Below are positions 29,346 to 39,061 of a DNA stretch of 64,000 nt, piece after piece. Position 1 is the stretch's first letter; each line of letters opens with the position of its first letter. Source of the stretch: CAWEPK01 sp963835595 (GTDB lineage Bacteria; Desulfobacterota; Syntrophorhabdia; Syntrophorhabdales; WCHB1-27); NCBI GenBank assembly GCA_963835595.1, contig CAWIGL010000002.1, positions 930,001 through 994,000 on the forward strand. Direction: 5' to 3'. The translations under genes were made by a program, and so were the position numbers. The notes under the pieces were generated by a model, which made no database searches, was not told the origin of the DNA, and saw only the letters and a program-made list of their open reading frames with translations.

Positions 29346-29925
29346 GTGGGATACGGCCCACCCCCACCTCGTCTCCGGTCTCGGCTACGCGGCGGTCTTC
29401 GCCGGCACAGTTCTCGAAGGGGAGACCATCCTCATATCGGCCGGGATTGCCGCACGGCATGGCTACTTGAGCCTGCCGCTGGTCGTGCTCCTCGCCTGGA
29501 TAGGAGGGGTCGCGGGCGACCAGTTCTTCTATCTCCTCGGGCGCTTCAAGGGCAAATCGATGATACGGCTGTGGCCCGCCCTCGACCGGAAGTCGCCGCG
29601 CTTCCTGGCGCTGGTTGACCGTTACAGGGTCCCGGCCATCATCGGCCTCCGTTTCCTTTACGGGCTGCGGATGGCTGCGCCTTTCGCCATCGGCATGTCG
29701 GGCGTTCCGGTCCGCCTCTTCGTCCTCCTGAACGCCCTTTCGGGCCTCGTCTGGGCGGTCGTCTTCGGCACAGCCGGTTATTTTTTAGGGGCGGGCCTGA
29801 GCGCAGTCGTCTCGAGCCCTGCGGCACGCCTCGTTGTCGGCGCGATCATGACCGTCCTCGGCGTCGCCGGGGCCATGCGTTATGTAAAGACCCGTAAGAA
29901 GAACGGTGGGCTGATCCCCCCTTAA
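29346..29925 (+). CDS. DedA family (SNARE-associated) membrane protein, start affected by indel
   Basis: About 192 aa with the DedA/VTT layout: GTVLEGETILISAG is the conserved first re-entrant motif, WIGGVAGDQFFYLLGR the second, and GLRMAAPFAIG the third. The frame is open upstream of the first standard start (TTG 29467), past the conserved ETILISAG motif, to a region without ATG/GTG/TTG. GTG 29346 directly follows the Lgt-like stop but is one base out of frame. Removing one G of GTGGGA joins it as V-DTAHPHLVSGLGY. DedA proteins are lipid scramblases or carriers such as those recycling undecaprenyl phosphate. Confidence 0.75.
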
Positions 29926-29933
29926 CCCAATTA

Positions 29934-29962
29934 TTAACAAAAGCATCATCAAAGCTTCACAC
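29934..29962 (+). promoter_or_regulatory. Pho-box-like 11-bp direct repeats upstream of PhoH gene
   Basis: TTAACAA (29934), ATCATCA (29945) and TTCACAC (29956) are spaced exactly 11 bp start to start, each separated by AAGC, the geometry of PhoB/PhoP sites. A TATCTG sits eight bases after the last repeat and could be the -10. ATCTGT/ACAGAT (29972-29986) makes a small dyad over it. The downstream gene is PIN-PhoH, a class linked to phosphate starvation. Confidence 0.45.
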
Positions 29963-30068
29963 TACGATGGTATCTGTAATACAGATGGCGCACCCGTTAC
30001 AGGCAACTCTCCCCACATATCGGATATACACCCGAACGTCCCCACGCTTTTCACCAGGAGATAACGGC

Positions 30069-31382
30069 ATGAGCAAAAAGACGTATATCCTCGACACGAG
30101 CGTACTCGTCCACGATCCAGAAAGCGTCTTCCATTTCGAGGAAAACGAGGTGGTGATACCTTTCGAGGCGCTGGAGGAGCTCGACCGCCTGAAAAAACGG
30201 TACGATCATACGGGACGCAACGCAAGGCGGGCGATACGCATCCTCAATACGGCCGTGGAAGGGGGCGGCAGGCCGTTCGACCGGGACGACGAGGGCGGGG
30301 TCAGGCTCGACTCCGCCGCCCTGCGGGGCCAGGAGAAACCGGGGATGCCGCCGCTGCAGGACGGCGCGCAGTTCATGGACAACCGGATCATCGCGCTCGC
30401 CTGGCATTACAAGCAGAAATACAACGGCAATACCGTCTTCGTGTCGAAAGACATAAACGCCCGCGTCAAGGCCCTCGCCCTCGGCATCCGCGCGGAGGAT
30501 TACGAAGCGGACGAAGCTGACGCACCCGCTCTTTATTCAGGCCAGGCATCGCTTTGCATCACGCACGAGCAGATGGACCGCCTCCACCAGACGGGGGAGC
30601 TGCCCCTCGACCTCGTCGGCCCTGAAGGGGCGAAGCTGATCGAGAACCAGTGCTTGCTTCTCACTTCGCCCAGGAACGCATCCGCCCTGGCGATCAACAA
30701 ATCCAGAAGGCTCCGGAGGGTCGATCAGCCGGGCGGAGGGGTCTGGGGCATCAGGGCGCGCAACAAGGAGCAGCAATTCGCCGTAGAGCTGCTGACCGAC
30801 AATACGTTGCAGGCCGTATCGCTCGTGGGCCAGGCAGGGACGGGGAAGACGCTCCTCGCCCTCGCCGTGGGTCTCCACAAGACGCTCGAAGAGGGCGTGT
30901 TCAGCCGCATCGTCGTCACCAAGCCGGTGATACCGGTAGGCAAGCAGGACATCGGCTTTCTGCCGGGCGACAAGGAGCAAAAGATGCTGCCCTGGGTGCA
31001 GTCCGTCTTCGACAATTTCGCCTGCCTGTCGAAAGGCGGCCAGAAAACGACCGTCGATTACCTGATGGCCGCCGACCTGCTCTGCATAGAATCGATCAGC
31101 CACATGAGGGGCAGGAGCCTCGCAAGGTCGTGGGTCATCGTCGAAGAATCACAGAACCTGACGCCCCATGAGATAAAGACGGTCATGAGCAGGGTGGGCG
31201 AAGGGAGCAAGGTCGTCCTGACGGGCGACATCTGCCAGATCGATGCGCCTGGCATGGACGCAGGCTCGAACGGCCTGAGCTACGCGGTGGAGAGGCTAAA
31301 AGGGCAGCCCCTTTACGGTCACATCACGCTGACCAGGACGATCAGAAGCCCCTTGGCCGCCCTCGCGGCCGAGCTGCTGTGA
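30069..31382 (+). CDS. PIN domain - PhoH ATPase fusion (YlaK type)
   Basis: 437 aa. Residues 5 to about 150 are a PIN ribonuclease domain (YILDTSVLVHDPES; the later acids in DNRIIALAWHYK and FVSKDINARVKA complete the metal site). Residues about 240-437 are a PhoH P-loop ATPase/helicase with GQAGTGKTLLALAVG as Walker A and VIVEESQNLTPHE as Walker B. PhoH2-type proteins unwind and cleave RNA. ATG 30069 is preceded by CAGGAGAT at seven bases. The gene ends 44 bp before a convergent phosphoesterase gene. Pho-box-like repeats lie about 110 bp upstream. Confidence 0.92.
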   Translation: MSKKTYILDTSVLVHDPESVFHFEENEVVIPFEALEELDRLKKRYDHTGRNARRAIRILNTAVEGGGRPFDRDDEGGVRLDSAALRGQEKPGMPPLQDGAQFMDNRIIALAWHYKQKYNGNTVFVSKDINARVKALALGIRAEDYEADEADAPALYSGQASLCITHEQMDRLHQTGELPLDLVGPEGAKLIENQCLLLTSPRNASALAINKSRRLRRVDQPGGGVWGIRARNKEQQFAVELLTDNTLQAVSLVGQAGTGKTLLALAVGLHKTLEEGVFSRIVVTKPVIPVGKQDIGFLPGDKEQKMLPWVQSVFDNFACLSKGGQKTTVDYLMAADLLCIESISHMRGRSLARSWVIVEESQNLTPHEIKTVMSRVGEGSKVVLTGDICQIDAPGMDAGSNGLSYAVERLKGQPLYGHITLTRTIRSPLAALAAELL

Positions 31383-31426
31383 CCTTTGCCCTCGCCGGCC
31401 GGTGGGAAACGACAACACGTTTGCCC

Positions 31427-33169
31427 TTAGAATTTGCCTACCGCAAAATCGCCGTTGTAGTCGATTACCGCCCAGGTGGTCCTGCTTTGCGCGTCGATGC
31501 CGTAAGCGCCCAGCTTGCAGGCAGGCGTCCAGGGACCGGGGACGAACCTCTTCGCGCCACCGTAGTTCCTGTCTACGGCGTTGACCCAGTTGCCGCCTGC
31601 GTCCCTGGCGACGATCCCGAAGCTACCGTCCTTGCCGCCCGCGCCAAGTCCCGAAGCCGCGTAGCCCATCGATATCGTGTACGTGTCCGTCAGCCCGCTG
31701 CCGAGGGACCGCGCCATGCCCCGGATGGTGAGGATGTCGCTTTGTACCCCGCCTGCCGCCGCCTTCCGCCAGCCCGTGGTGACGGCCTTCGTGAGACGCC
31801 GGCCGCTGCCATCCGTATCCGGGCTGCCGTTTTTCCCCGACAGGACCCTTAGGGCCGTGCCCGAAGGGCCCGCGTCATGGACGACCTTATACGCACCTTC
31901 CGGCGGTATGAGGAACTCTTTGCCGTTCAGGTCGTACCCGAAGGACTCCTTTTTCGTGAAATCGAGGGCCGGGGTCGCCTGGATGAGATATTCCTTGGCT
32001 GTCGGCGCGAAAACCGCGCCCGTGTTGTCCGCCGAATAATAATCGACCGTGACGCGGCTGCCTTCGACGGTGACTATATAGAAGCCTATCCTGTAAAGCT
32101 CCTGCGCGATGGACCTCTCCCGTTCCCCTTCCTCGTTGTAGACCTTGTCGTTGGAGCACTTCTTCGGGATGTAGAATTTCGAGCTGTTCGAGGCGGCGAT
32201 GACCTGGCGCACGGTCGATGCGCCGTCCGGGCTTCGGATGACGGAGCGCTGGTGGATGTGGTCGTGCCCGCAGAAGAGGTAGCCCACGCCTGAGGCCTGC
32301 AAGCTCGCCATGAATGCATTCTGGCGCTCGGGGTTTTTGGAAGGGTCTGCGCCAAAAAGGGAATCGAAGTGGTTCTCCATGATGAGGCCCTTATGCGTAA
32401 AGACGAAGGCGTGCCCGCCTTTCGGCTTGGCAGCCAGCGCCTTTGCGATCCATTCCTGCTGGTCGGCGATATTCGTATCGTTCACCTCGGCGTCCGTCTT
32501 GCCCGTGCCGTTCGTGCGGGTGAACTGGTCGAGGAGGACGAAGCGCGCGTTCCGGTAGTCGAAGGCGTAGGAGAGGCCGGTGAGGCCCGCAGGCGTCTTC
32601 GGGCTTTTAAAGTTCCGCCAGTCGGAGACGGGAAAAGGGAAAGGCGACCGGGCTGCCGGCTTTATGGCTACGTCGAATCCCACCCAGGCCGAAAGGTCGT
32701 CATAATCGGGTGTAGCGTTCATCTTGCCGCCCTGCGTCTGGGGGAAGACCTTCACGAACTCGGTAGCGGCCTTACAGGTCAGCTCGTGGTTGCCCCGCAA
32801 TGGAAAGAAGCCGATCCCCGCGTTGTACAGCCCTTGCGCCCAGACCGCCCTCGTGTCTATCGCCTCGATGCTGCCGTTGTCCGTCAAGTCGCCCACCTGG
32901 ACGACGAATTTGACGCGTTTCGGCATATTAACGAGCTGCCGGGTAACCTGGCCGATGATATCGACGGCCACCGTATTCGGGTCCTTCCCCGCGTTATCGG
33001 GAACGGTCCACTGGGTGTCGCCCATGACTGCGAAGCTCCAGGCCGTGCTTGCGTCCGGGGTCGTCCCGGCTGCCGAGGCGGTCATGATATTGCCTGCGCC
33101 GCAAGTTACGAGCGCAAGGCAAAGGGCAATCGCTGCAAGGACGGCGACGCGTTTTCCTATCCTTATCAT
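31427..33169 (-). CDS. Secreted calcineurin-like metallophosphoesterase lipoprotein
   Basis: 580 aa. The N-terminus is a lipoprotein signal (hydrophobic core followed by LVTC as lipobox), so it is anchored in the envelope. The metallophosphoesterase motifs occur in order: VMGDTQW, VQVGDLTDNG, LRGNHE, TFVFTHKG-like block and CGHDHIH. The C-terminal about 200 residues form an extra beta-rich domain of unknown role (ILTIRGMARSLGSG). ATG 33169 has AGGGGG six bases upstream; TTG 33175 is less likely. It probably cleaves phosphomonoesters or diesters outside the cytoplasm. Pho-box-like repeats lie directly upstream. Confidence 0.85.
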   Translation of the reverse strand: MIRIGKRVAVLAAIALCLALVTCGAGNIMTASAAGTTPDASTAWSFAVMGDTQWTVPDNAGKDPNTVAVDIIGQVTRQLVNMPKRVKFVVQVGDLTDNGSIEAIDTRAVWAQGLYNAGIGFFPLRGNHELTCKAATEFVKVFPQTQGGKMNATPDYDDLSAWVGFDVAIKPAARSPFPFPVSDWRNFKSPKTPAGLTGLSYAFDYRNARFVLLDQFTRTNGTGKTDAEVNDTNIADQQEWIAKALAAKPKGGHAFVFTHKGLIMENHFDSLFGADPSKNPERQNAFMASLQASGVGYLFCGHDHIHQRSVIRSPDGASTVRQVIAASNSSKFYIPKKCSNDKVYNEEGERERSIAQELYRIGFYIVTVEGSRVTVDYYSADNTGAVFAPTAKEYLIQATPALDFTKKESFGYDLNGKEFLIPPEGAYKVVHDAGPSGTALRVLSGKNGSPDTDGSGRRLTKAVTTGWRKAAAGGVQSDILTIRGMARSLGSGLTDTYTISMGYAASGLGAGGKDGSFGIVARDAGGNWVNAVDRNYGGAKRFVPGPWTPACKLGAYGIDAQSRTTWAVIDYNGDFAVGKF

Positions 33170-33219
33170 GGGCAACCCCCTTCGGTTGTTTTGTCGAACC
33201 TCCTAGGATACGCGGCTTC

Positions 33220-33247
33220 GGTTAAGGCGATGTTATCGATGTGTTAA
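33220..33247 (-). promoter_or_regulatory. Pho-box-like triple repeat upstream of phosphoesterase gene
   Basis: On the - strand TTAACAC, ATAACAT and TTAACCG occur with 4-bp spacers ATCG and CGCC, i.e. 11-bp period. TATCCT follows after nine bases and can serve as the -10; the ATG is about 35 bases further on. This is the usual layout of a PhoB-activated promoter lacking a -35. Confidence 0.55.
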
Positions 33248-33254
33248 TAAAAAG

Positions 33255-35399
33255 TCAAGTCCTGCATTCGAGGCCGGCGGGGGGCAAATCGCCGGCTGCG
33301 CGGCCACCCGCCCGGCGCGGCATGGGAATGAGCGACGCCACGGTCGTTTCGTCCTGCGGTTTTGCGAAGAGATAACCCTGGCCGAGCTTGCATTTCATCT
33401 CTTTTAATTGAGCGAGCTGCCCCTGGGTCTCTATGCCCTCCGCCACGACCTCCATCTTAAGCGTATTGGCGAGGTCGAGGATCGCCCGGATGATGCCCGA
33501 GTGCTCGTCGCTCGACTCCATCTTCTGCAGGAAAGACCGGTCGATCTTCAGCTTGCTCACCGGAAGGCGGTGCAGGTAGCTTAAGGAAGAATAACCCGTG
33601 CCGAAGTCGTCCAGGCAGAGGCGGACCCCCAGGGCCCGCAAGGCGGAGAGCGTGGCGACCACCGCGTCCCAGTCGTTGATGACTGCGCTTTCCGTGATCT
33701 CGAGGTCGAGGCTGCCCGCGTCCGCCTTCGTCTCGTCGAGTATCTTCTTGAGCAGCGATGGGAAGTTCTTGTCCCGGAGCTGGCGCGTCGAAAGGTTGAC
33801 TGCCACCCTGATATCGGCCCCCTGCTCGTGCCACGCCCGCATCTTACGGCATACGTCGTAGAGGACCCACTCACCAATGGGGATGATGAGGCCCGTCTCT
33901 TCCGCAACGGGGATGAACGTGCCGGGGCTTATGAGTCCCTGCGTCGGGTGCTGCCAGCGGATAAGGGCCTCAAGGGAAACGAGGCGGCCCGTCTCCAGAT
34001 CGACGATAGGCTGGTAGAACATGCGGAATTCGTTGTGCTCCAGGGCGCGGCGGAGGTCGTTTTCCAGGCGCATCAGCTCCGCCGTGGCCTTCTGCATCGA
34101 CGGGTCGAACATGACATAGGTGCCCCTTCCTTCCGCCTTTGCCCTATACATGGCGATGTCCGCGTCGCGCAGCAGCTCCTCGGGCCGCTCGTATTCCCCG
34201 GAGCTGACGGCGATCCCGACGCTCGCCGTAGTGAAGACCTCCCGGCCGTCCAGGCAGAAGGGCTCGCTGAAGAGCTTCTTGATCCTTTCCGCCACGAACG
34301 TCGTGCAGCCGACCTCTTTGATGTCTTCGAGGAGAACGACGAACTCGTCGCCCCCCAGCCTGGCGAGGGTGTCCCCGGGGCGTATGAAGCGGCCGATCCT
34401 GTCGGCAGTCTGGACCAGCAGGTCGTCCCCGACGGAATGGCCGAGCGTGTCGTTTATCAGCTTGAACCGGTCGAGGTCGAGGAAGAGGACGCCGAAATTG
34501 TAGCTCTTGAGCCGCTTGCCCCGCGTGACTGCGTGGCCGAGCCTGTCCATAAAAAGTGCGCGGTTCGGGAGCTTCGTGAGAGGGTCGTAGAAGGCGTCCC
34601 GCTGGAGCTGCTCGGCGATCCGCTTGGTCTCCGTTATATCGGTCTGCGAGCCTGCCATCCTGTAGGCCGCGTTGTCGCCGTCGCGGACCGCCATGCCCCG
34701 GCTCAGCATCCACCTGTACGTCCCGTCCCTGTGCTTCAGCCTGTACTCGCTCTCGAAGTGACGGCTCACCCCCTCGATATGCGCGTCGAGGTCTAGCCTC
34801 ACCCGGTCCGCGTCGTCGGGATGGACCCTGCTCAGCCATTCGTCCGGGGAGTTGCCGATCTCGTCGTCCTCATACCCCGACATCCCTTTCCAGCGCAGGG
34901 AGAAGTGGCACTTGCCGTCTTTTAAGTCCCAATCCCAGAGGCCGTCGTTCGCCCCCATCGCTGCGAGGGCGTAGCGCTCCTCGCTGTCGCGCAGGGCCTC
35001 TATGGACCTGCCCGCGCGGAGCATGTACCTGATGCGGTGGCCGAGGACGGGCCAACTGATGGGTTTTGTCATGAAGTCGGTGGCGCCCGCCTCGTATGCG
35101 CGGTTTATGGAGTCGACGTCGTCGAGGCCCGTCACCATGAGGACAGGCGTGCGCCCCCCTTCCGGGTGCCTGCGGATCGCGGCGCAGGCGGAAAAGCCGT
35201 CCATGACGGGCATCATTACGTCGAGCATCACGATATCGGGCCTGAGCCGGTCGAAGGCGGATACCGCCTCCTCCCCATTCTCCGCCTCCGAGACGGCGAA
35301 GCCCGCCTTTTCCAACGCTTTTACAGAGAGAAGACGCAGCATCGCGTCGTCGTCGGCGACAAGGACCAATGCATTCCGGCTGCCATCTTTGCCGTTCAT
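33255..35399 (-). CDS. REC-PAS-GGDEF-EAL response regulator (c-di-GMP turnover)
   Basis: 714 aa. Receiver domain at residues about 10-125 with phospho-acceptor Asp60 (MLDVMMPVMDG); PAS/PAC at about 150-270; GGDEF with intact RLGGDEF and an RPGD inhibitory site five residues before it; EAL with EALIRW, LCLDDFGTGYSS, KIDRSF and AEGIET all preserved. Both cyclase and phosphodiesterase activities are therefore possible. ATG 35399 has AAGGAGAG seven bases upstream; the longer open frame upstream overlaps the kinase gene and is not used. It lies 14 bp after the hybrid kinase gene and is probably its partner. Confidence 0.92.
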   Translation of the reverse strand: MNGKDGSRNALVLVADDDAMLRLLSVKALEKAGFAVSEAENGEEAVSAFDRLRPDIVMLDVMMPVMDGFSACAAIRRHPEGGRTPVLMVTGLDDVDSINRAYEAGATDFMTKPISWPVLGHRIRYMLRAGRSIEALRDSEERYALAAMGANDGLWDWDLKDGKCHFSLRWKGMSGYEDDEIGNSPDEWLSRVHPDDADRVRLDLDAHIEGVSRHFESEYRLKHRDGTYRWMLSRGMAVRDGDNAAYRMAGSQTDITETKRIAEQLQRDAFYDPLTKLPNRALFMDRLGHAVTRGKRLKSYNFGVLFLDLDRFKLINDTLGHSVGDDLLVQTADRIGRFIRPGDTLARLGGDEFVVLLEDIKEVGCTTFVAERIKKLFSEPFCLDGREVFTTASVGIAVSSGEYERPEELLRDADIAMYRAKAEGRGTYVMFDPSMQKATAELMRLENDLRRALEHNEFRMFYQPIVDLETGRLVSLEALIRWQHPTQGLISPGTFIPVAEETGLIIPIGEWVLYDVCRKMRAWHEQGADIRVAVNLSTRQLRDKNFPSLLKKILDETKADAGSLDLEITESAVINDWDAVVATLSALRALGVRLCLDDFGTGYSSLSYLHRLPVSKLKIDRSFLQKMESSDEHSGIIRAILDLANTLKMEVVAEGIETQGQLAQLKEMKCKLGQGYLFAKPQDETTVASLIPMPRRAGGRAAGDLPPAGLECRT

Positions 35400-35413
35400 T
35401 GTGTGGCTCTCCT

Positions 35414-38400
35414 TCAGAGTTGCGCTTCGAGGGCCGCCCTGGCCCGGGCAAACTCGTTTTCGATGGAAAGGAGGAGCGCGGGGCTCCGGACGAGGAGATT
35501 GGTCCTGACCGCCGTCTCCATCTCTTTGCAGCGCTCCGCCAGGCTTACGGCCCCGACGTTGGCGCTCGAAGACTTGAACCCGTGCGCGAGCTTCTGGATC
35601 GCGCCCCCGTCGCCTGCACCCACCGCGCTTCGCAGCGACTCGATGGTCCTCGGCGAATCGGTCAGGTAGCACGTGATTACGGTGCGCGCAAGGTCGTCCC
35701 GCCCGTCCGGGTCGATCTGCCTGATCCTGTCCAGGGCAGCCGGGTCGATGACCCGACCGCCGGCAGAGGCATCGCCCGCAGGGGCATCGCTCAAAGGGGC
35801 GGCCTTCGCGGACGGAGCAGCGTCCTTGCCCCCCGGCAGATGGGCGGCCAGCATCGCCTCCAGTTGGTCGAGGGTGAAGGGCTTGGTGAGATGGTCGTCC
35901 ATGCCCGCCTCTATCGACTTCTCCCTGTCCCCCTCCATCGCGTGGGCAGTAAGCGCTATGATGGTAACATGGCCTCCGTGGCCGTTCCTGCCCGCCTCGA
36001 TGCCCCTGATCGCCCTCGTCGCCTCGTAGCCGTCCATCTCAGGCATCTGGCAGTCCATCAGGATCAGGTCGTAGCCCTTCCGGCTAAAGAGATCGACCGC
36101 GATCCTGCCGTTCTCCGCCACGTCAACGGAGCAGCCCAGGTGTTCGAGCATGGCCCTCCCCACCTTCTGGTTGACTGGGTAATCCTCGACGAGGAGCACC
36201 GAGAGGCCGCCGGGGACCTGCGGGCCGTCCGGGGCGGCGGGCTGCGCCTCGTCGCTGCCCTTCACCCCCATGATCGATTCTATTGCGTTCAGAAGCTGGG
36301 ATTGGCGGACGGGCTTGACGAGGCGGAGCGCGAAGCCCGCTTCCCGGCAGGAGTCCGATTCCCCCTTCCCGTCGACGGACGTGAGCATGATGAGGGGAAG
36401 CGGGGGTATCTCCGGCGCGCCCCTTATGGCGCCCGCAAGCTCGATGCCGTCCATCCAGGGCATCATCATGTCGAGAACGGCAAGCTGAAATGGCACCCCG
36501 GCGAAGGCGGCCTCTTTCAGGGACTTAAGGGCCTCCGGGCCGCCCGCAGCGCTGAACGGGCTGAACCCCCACGCCCTGAGCATATCCTCCAGTATCCTCC
36601 GGTTCGTCGCGTTGTCATCTACGATGAGCACCTTCAGACCCGCCAGGCCGGCGCGCTGCAAGCCGGCCGCTTCCGGCTTCCCGTCGTCAAGGGCGGCGGA
36701 CGCCTTTTCCATACGGACCGTAAACCAGAACGTCGAGCCGGCGCCCACCTCGCTCTCCACGCCTATCTCCCCGCCCATCATATAGACCAGTTGTCTTGCG
36801 ATGCTCAGGCCCAGGCCCGTCCCGCCGAACCTCCTCGTAGTCGATGCGTCCGCCTGCGAGAAGGAATCGAAGATCTTCAGCCTGGCCTCCCGCGATATCC
36901 CGATGCCCGTGTCGCGCACCTTGAAGCGGAGCATCAGCCATCCGTCGCCTTCGGCCTCAAGGCCGCACTCGACGACGATCTCCCCGGAGCTCGTGAACTT
37001 TACGGCGTTGCCTGTGAGGTTGATGAGTATCTGCCGGATGCGCACCATGTCCCCTTTTGCCCGCCTCGGCGTGCCGGCCAGGATATGGCAGAGCATCTCG
37101 ATCTTCTTGGCCTGCGCCTGCTCCGCAAAAAAGCCTACCGCCTCCTCCACGGACTCGTGCAGGTCGAACTCCTCCGCGTTGATCTCCATCCGGCCCGCCT
37201 CGATCTTCGAGAAATCGAGCACGTCGTTTATCACGTTAAGCAGGGCAACGCCCGACGAGAAGGCCATATTGACGTAATTCCTCTGCTTCTCGGACAGGGT
37301 TTCGGCCTTCAGAAGCTCAAGCAGGCCGATGACCCCGTTCATGGGCGTCCTGATCTCATGGCTCATGTTCGCAAGGAATTGCGATTTTATGCGGCTGGCG
37401 CTTTCAGCCCCTTCCTTTGCGGCCTCAAGGTCCTTCACCAGCGTCATGATGGACCGCGCTATGGGGCTGACAAGCCCGATGGCGAGCGCAAGGACGAGGG
37501 CGATAGCGGCCGGCAGCAGAACTGTCGCCGCCCGGACGACGAAATTGACCGCCCCGACCGAGCGCTGCTGTTCGCCCTGGGCAGCCGCGAGGCTCCTTGC
37601 GCTCATCGCCTTCTGCGCCGCGACCATGCGCGCCAACCGCTCGCCCAGCTCCGCAGACCGCGTCCTCGTAGCCGCCGCCGCCTTCAGCGCCTCGACCATG
37701 CCGCCGCGCTTCATGACGAGCTCCTCCACGCGCGCAAGGCCGGCGGCCGTCTCCCCTATGAGCGCCCGCTCGTCCTGCCTTCCTTCCGGGCCGAGGGCAG
37801 CGCTGATCCGTCCCTTGATGCGCTCCGCGGACTCGAAGAGCCTTGCCATGACCGCCTGCATCTCTCCTATGCGGCGCTCGCTGTGCTCGGCGAAGAGGTT
37901 CTGGGCGGAATACTCGATTGCATCCATTACCGCTGCTATTTGCGTATTGAGGAGCATTACCGTGTTGACCCCGTCCGAGTTCCTAAGCTGCTCCTCCAGG
38001 CTGCTGTTCTCCGCGTAGAAGGCGAACATTGCGTCCTCGCCGTTCTCCACTATCAGACGGGTTATACGGTCCATAAGGGAGGCGCAGCTTTTCCGGGATT
38101 CGGCGACAAGGCTGCCTGCCTGCGCATCCGTTGGATGCGCTATGAGGCCTGACTTGAGGGCAAGAAGGCCCTTTTTCCCCAAAAGCTGCTCCTGGATCGA
38201 GTCAAGCGCCGGGCCGAGGGATGCGAAATCGGCGGACACGGTCTTGAGTCTCCTGGAGGAGGAAGGCGATCCGCCCCCTCGCTATCGAGAGGTCCTGGTC
38301 GCTTGAGGTCCTGTCCAGGCCCGTAAAGACGACCCGAAGCTCCTCGAACAGGTCCTTTATCCGCTGGAGGGACCTGAAGGCGCCGGTCATCAGCTTGGTC

Positions 38401-38936
38401 TTGGAGCTCGACCGCATGAGGCTCGCGACTGCGGTCTCCTGAAGCGCCTTGAGGGAGACCTGGAGGGCAGAGCGGTTTTCCGCGAGCATCCGCAGTCTGA
38501 CCTTGGCCTCTTTCACCATGCCCGCCGCACGGTCCTCGGCCCGGACCCGCTCCTCTGCCGAAGCGACGACCTCCCTGGTCAGCCCCTCCACCTCCCCCAC
38601 GGTCCGGTCCATCTCCGCGATGCCCGGCCTTCTGTTGAGCGCCCCTATCTCTGCCGTTAGGACCCGCAGACTGCCCAGGGTCGCTTTCAGCTCGCGCTCT
38701 TTCCCTGCAAGCTCGGCCTGCCCGGAGGCGTTGCCGGCTGCAAGCAGGGCCGCCGCGTGCTCCTGGAGGAGCTTTGTGAACTCAAGGGTCTTGAGCTGAT
38801 ACGGCGTCGAGTCGTCCGTCACGGCGCGTATCCTGCCCTTGACGTTGTAAAAGCCGATGAGGCTCGCGACGCCGACGACGAGGACTGCGGCCACGGTCAC
38901 GGCGGCATTGACGGTAAGCTTTCCACGCAGCGTCAT
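35414..38936 (-). CDS. Hybrid sensor histidine kinase with two receivers and Hpt (one frameshift)
   Basis: About 1,170 aa after correction. The N-terminal frame (38936 to about 38210) gives one membrane helix and a long helical sensor region; the second frame continues it with a further helical part, a second membrane helix (LVLALAIGLVSPIARSI), HisKA (NMSHEIRTPMNGV), HATPase (GTGLGLSIARQLV), receiver 1 (LDMMMPWMDG), receiver 2 (MDCQMPEMDG) and an Hpt domain (LAHGFKSSSANVGA). Deleting one base near 38249 joins the parts as FLLQELKTVSADFASLG. BarA-like multistep phosphorelay architecture. It precedes the c-di-GMP regulator gene in one operon. Confidence 0.85.
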
Positions 38937-39061
38937 GGCTTGCTTCTCCTGATAGGGTTTGGGACGGGGGTATTTTTCATGATCGACACAAAGAGGTTGT
39001 CGGAGGCCGCTTACCCACCCTTAAGGCAGGACAGCGTGGCTGCGGCGTTTTTAACGGATTA

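Noticed and set aside
35369..38152. Long + strand ORF of 927 codons opposite the histidine kinase
   Set aside because: It is the antisense shadow of the GC-rich kinase gene; the - strand has all catalytic motifs. The same applies to the long opposite-strand ORFs at 24655-26100, 40560-41939 and 60521-61939.
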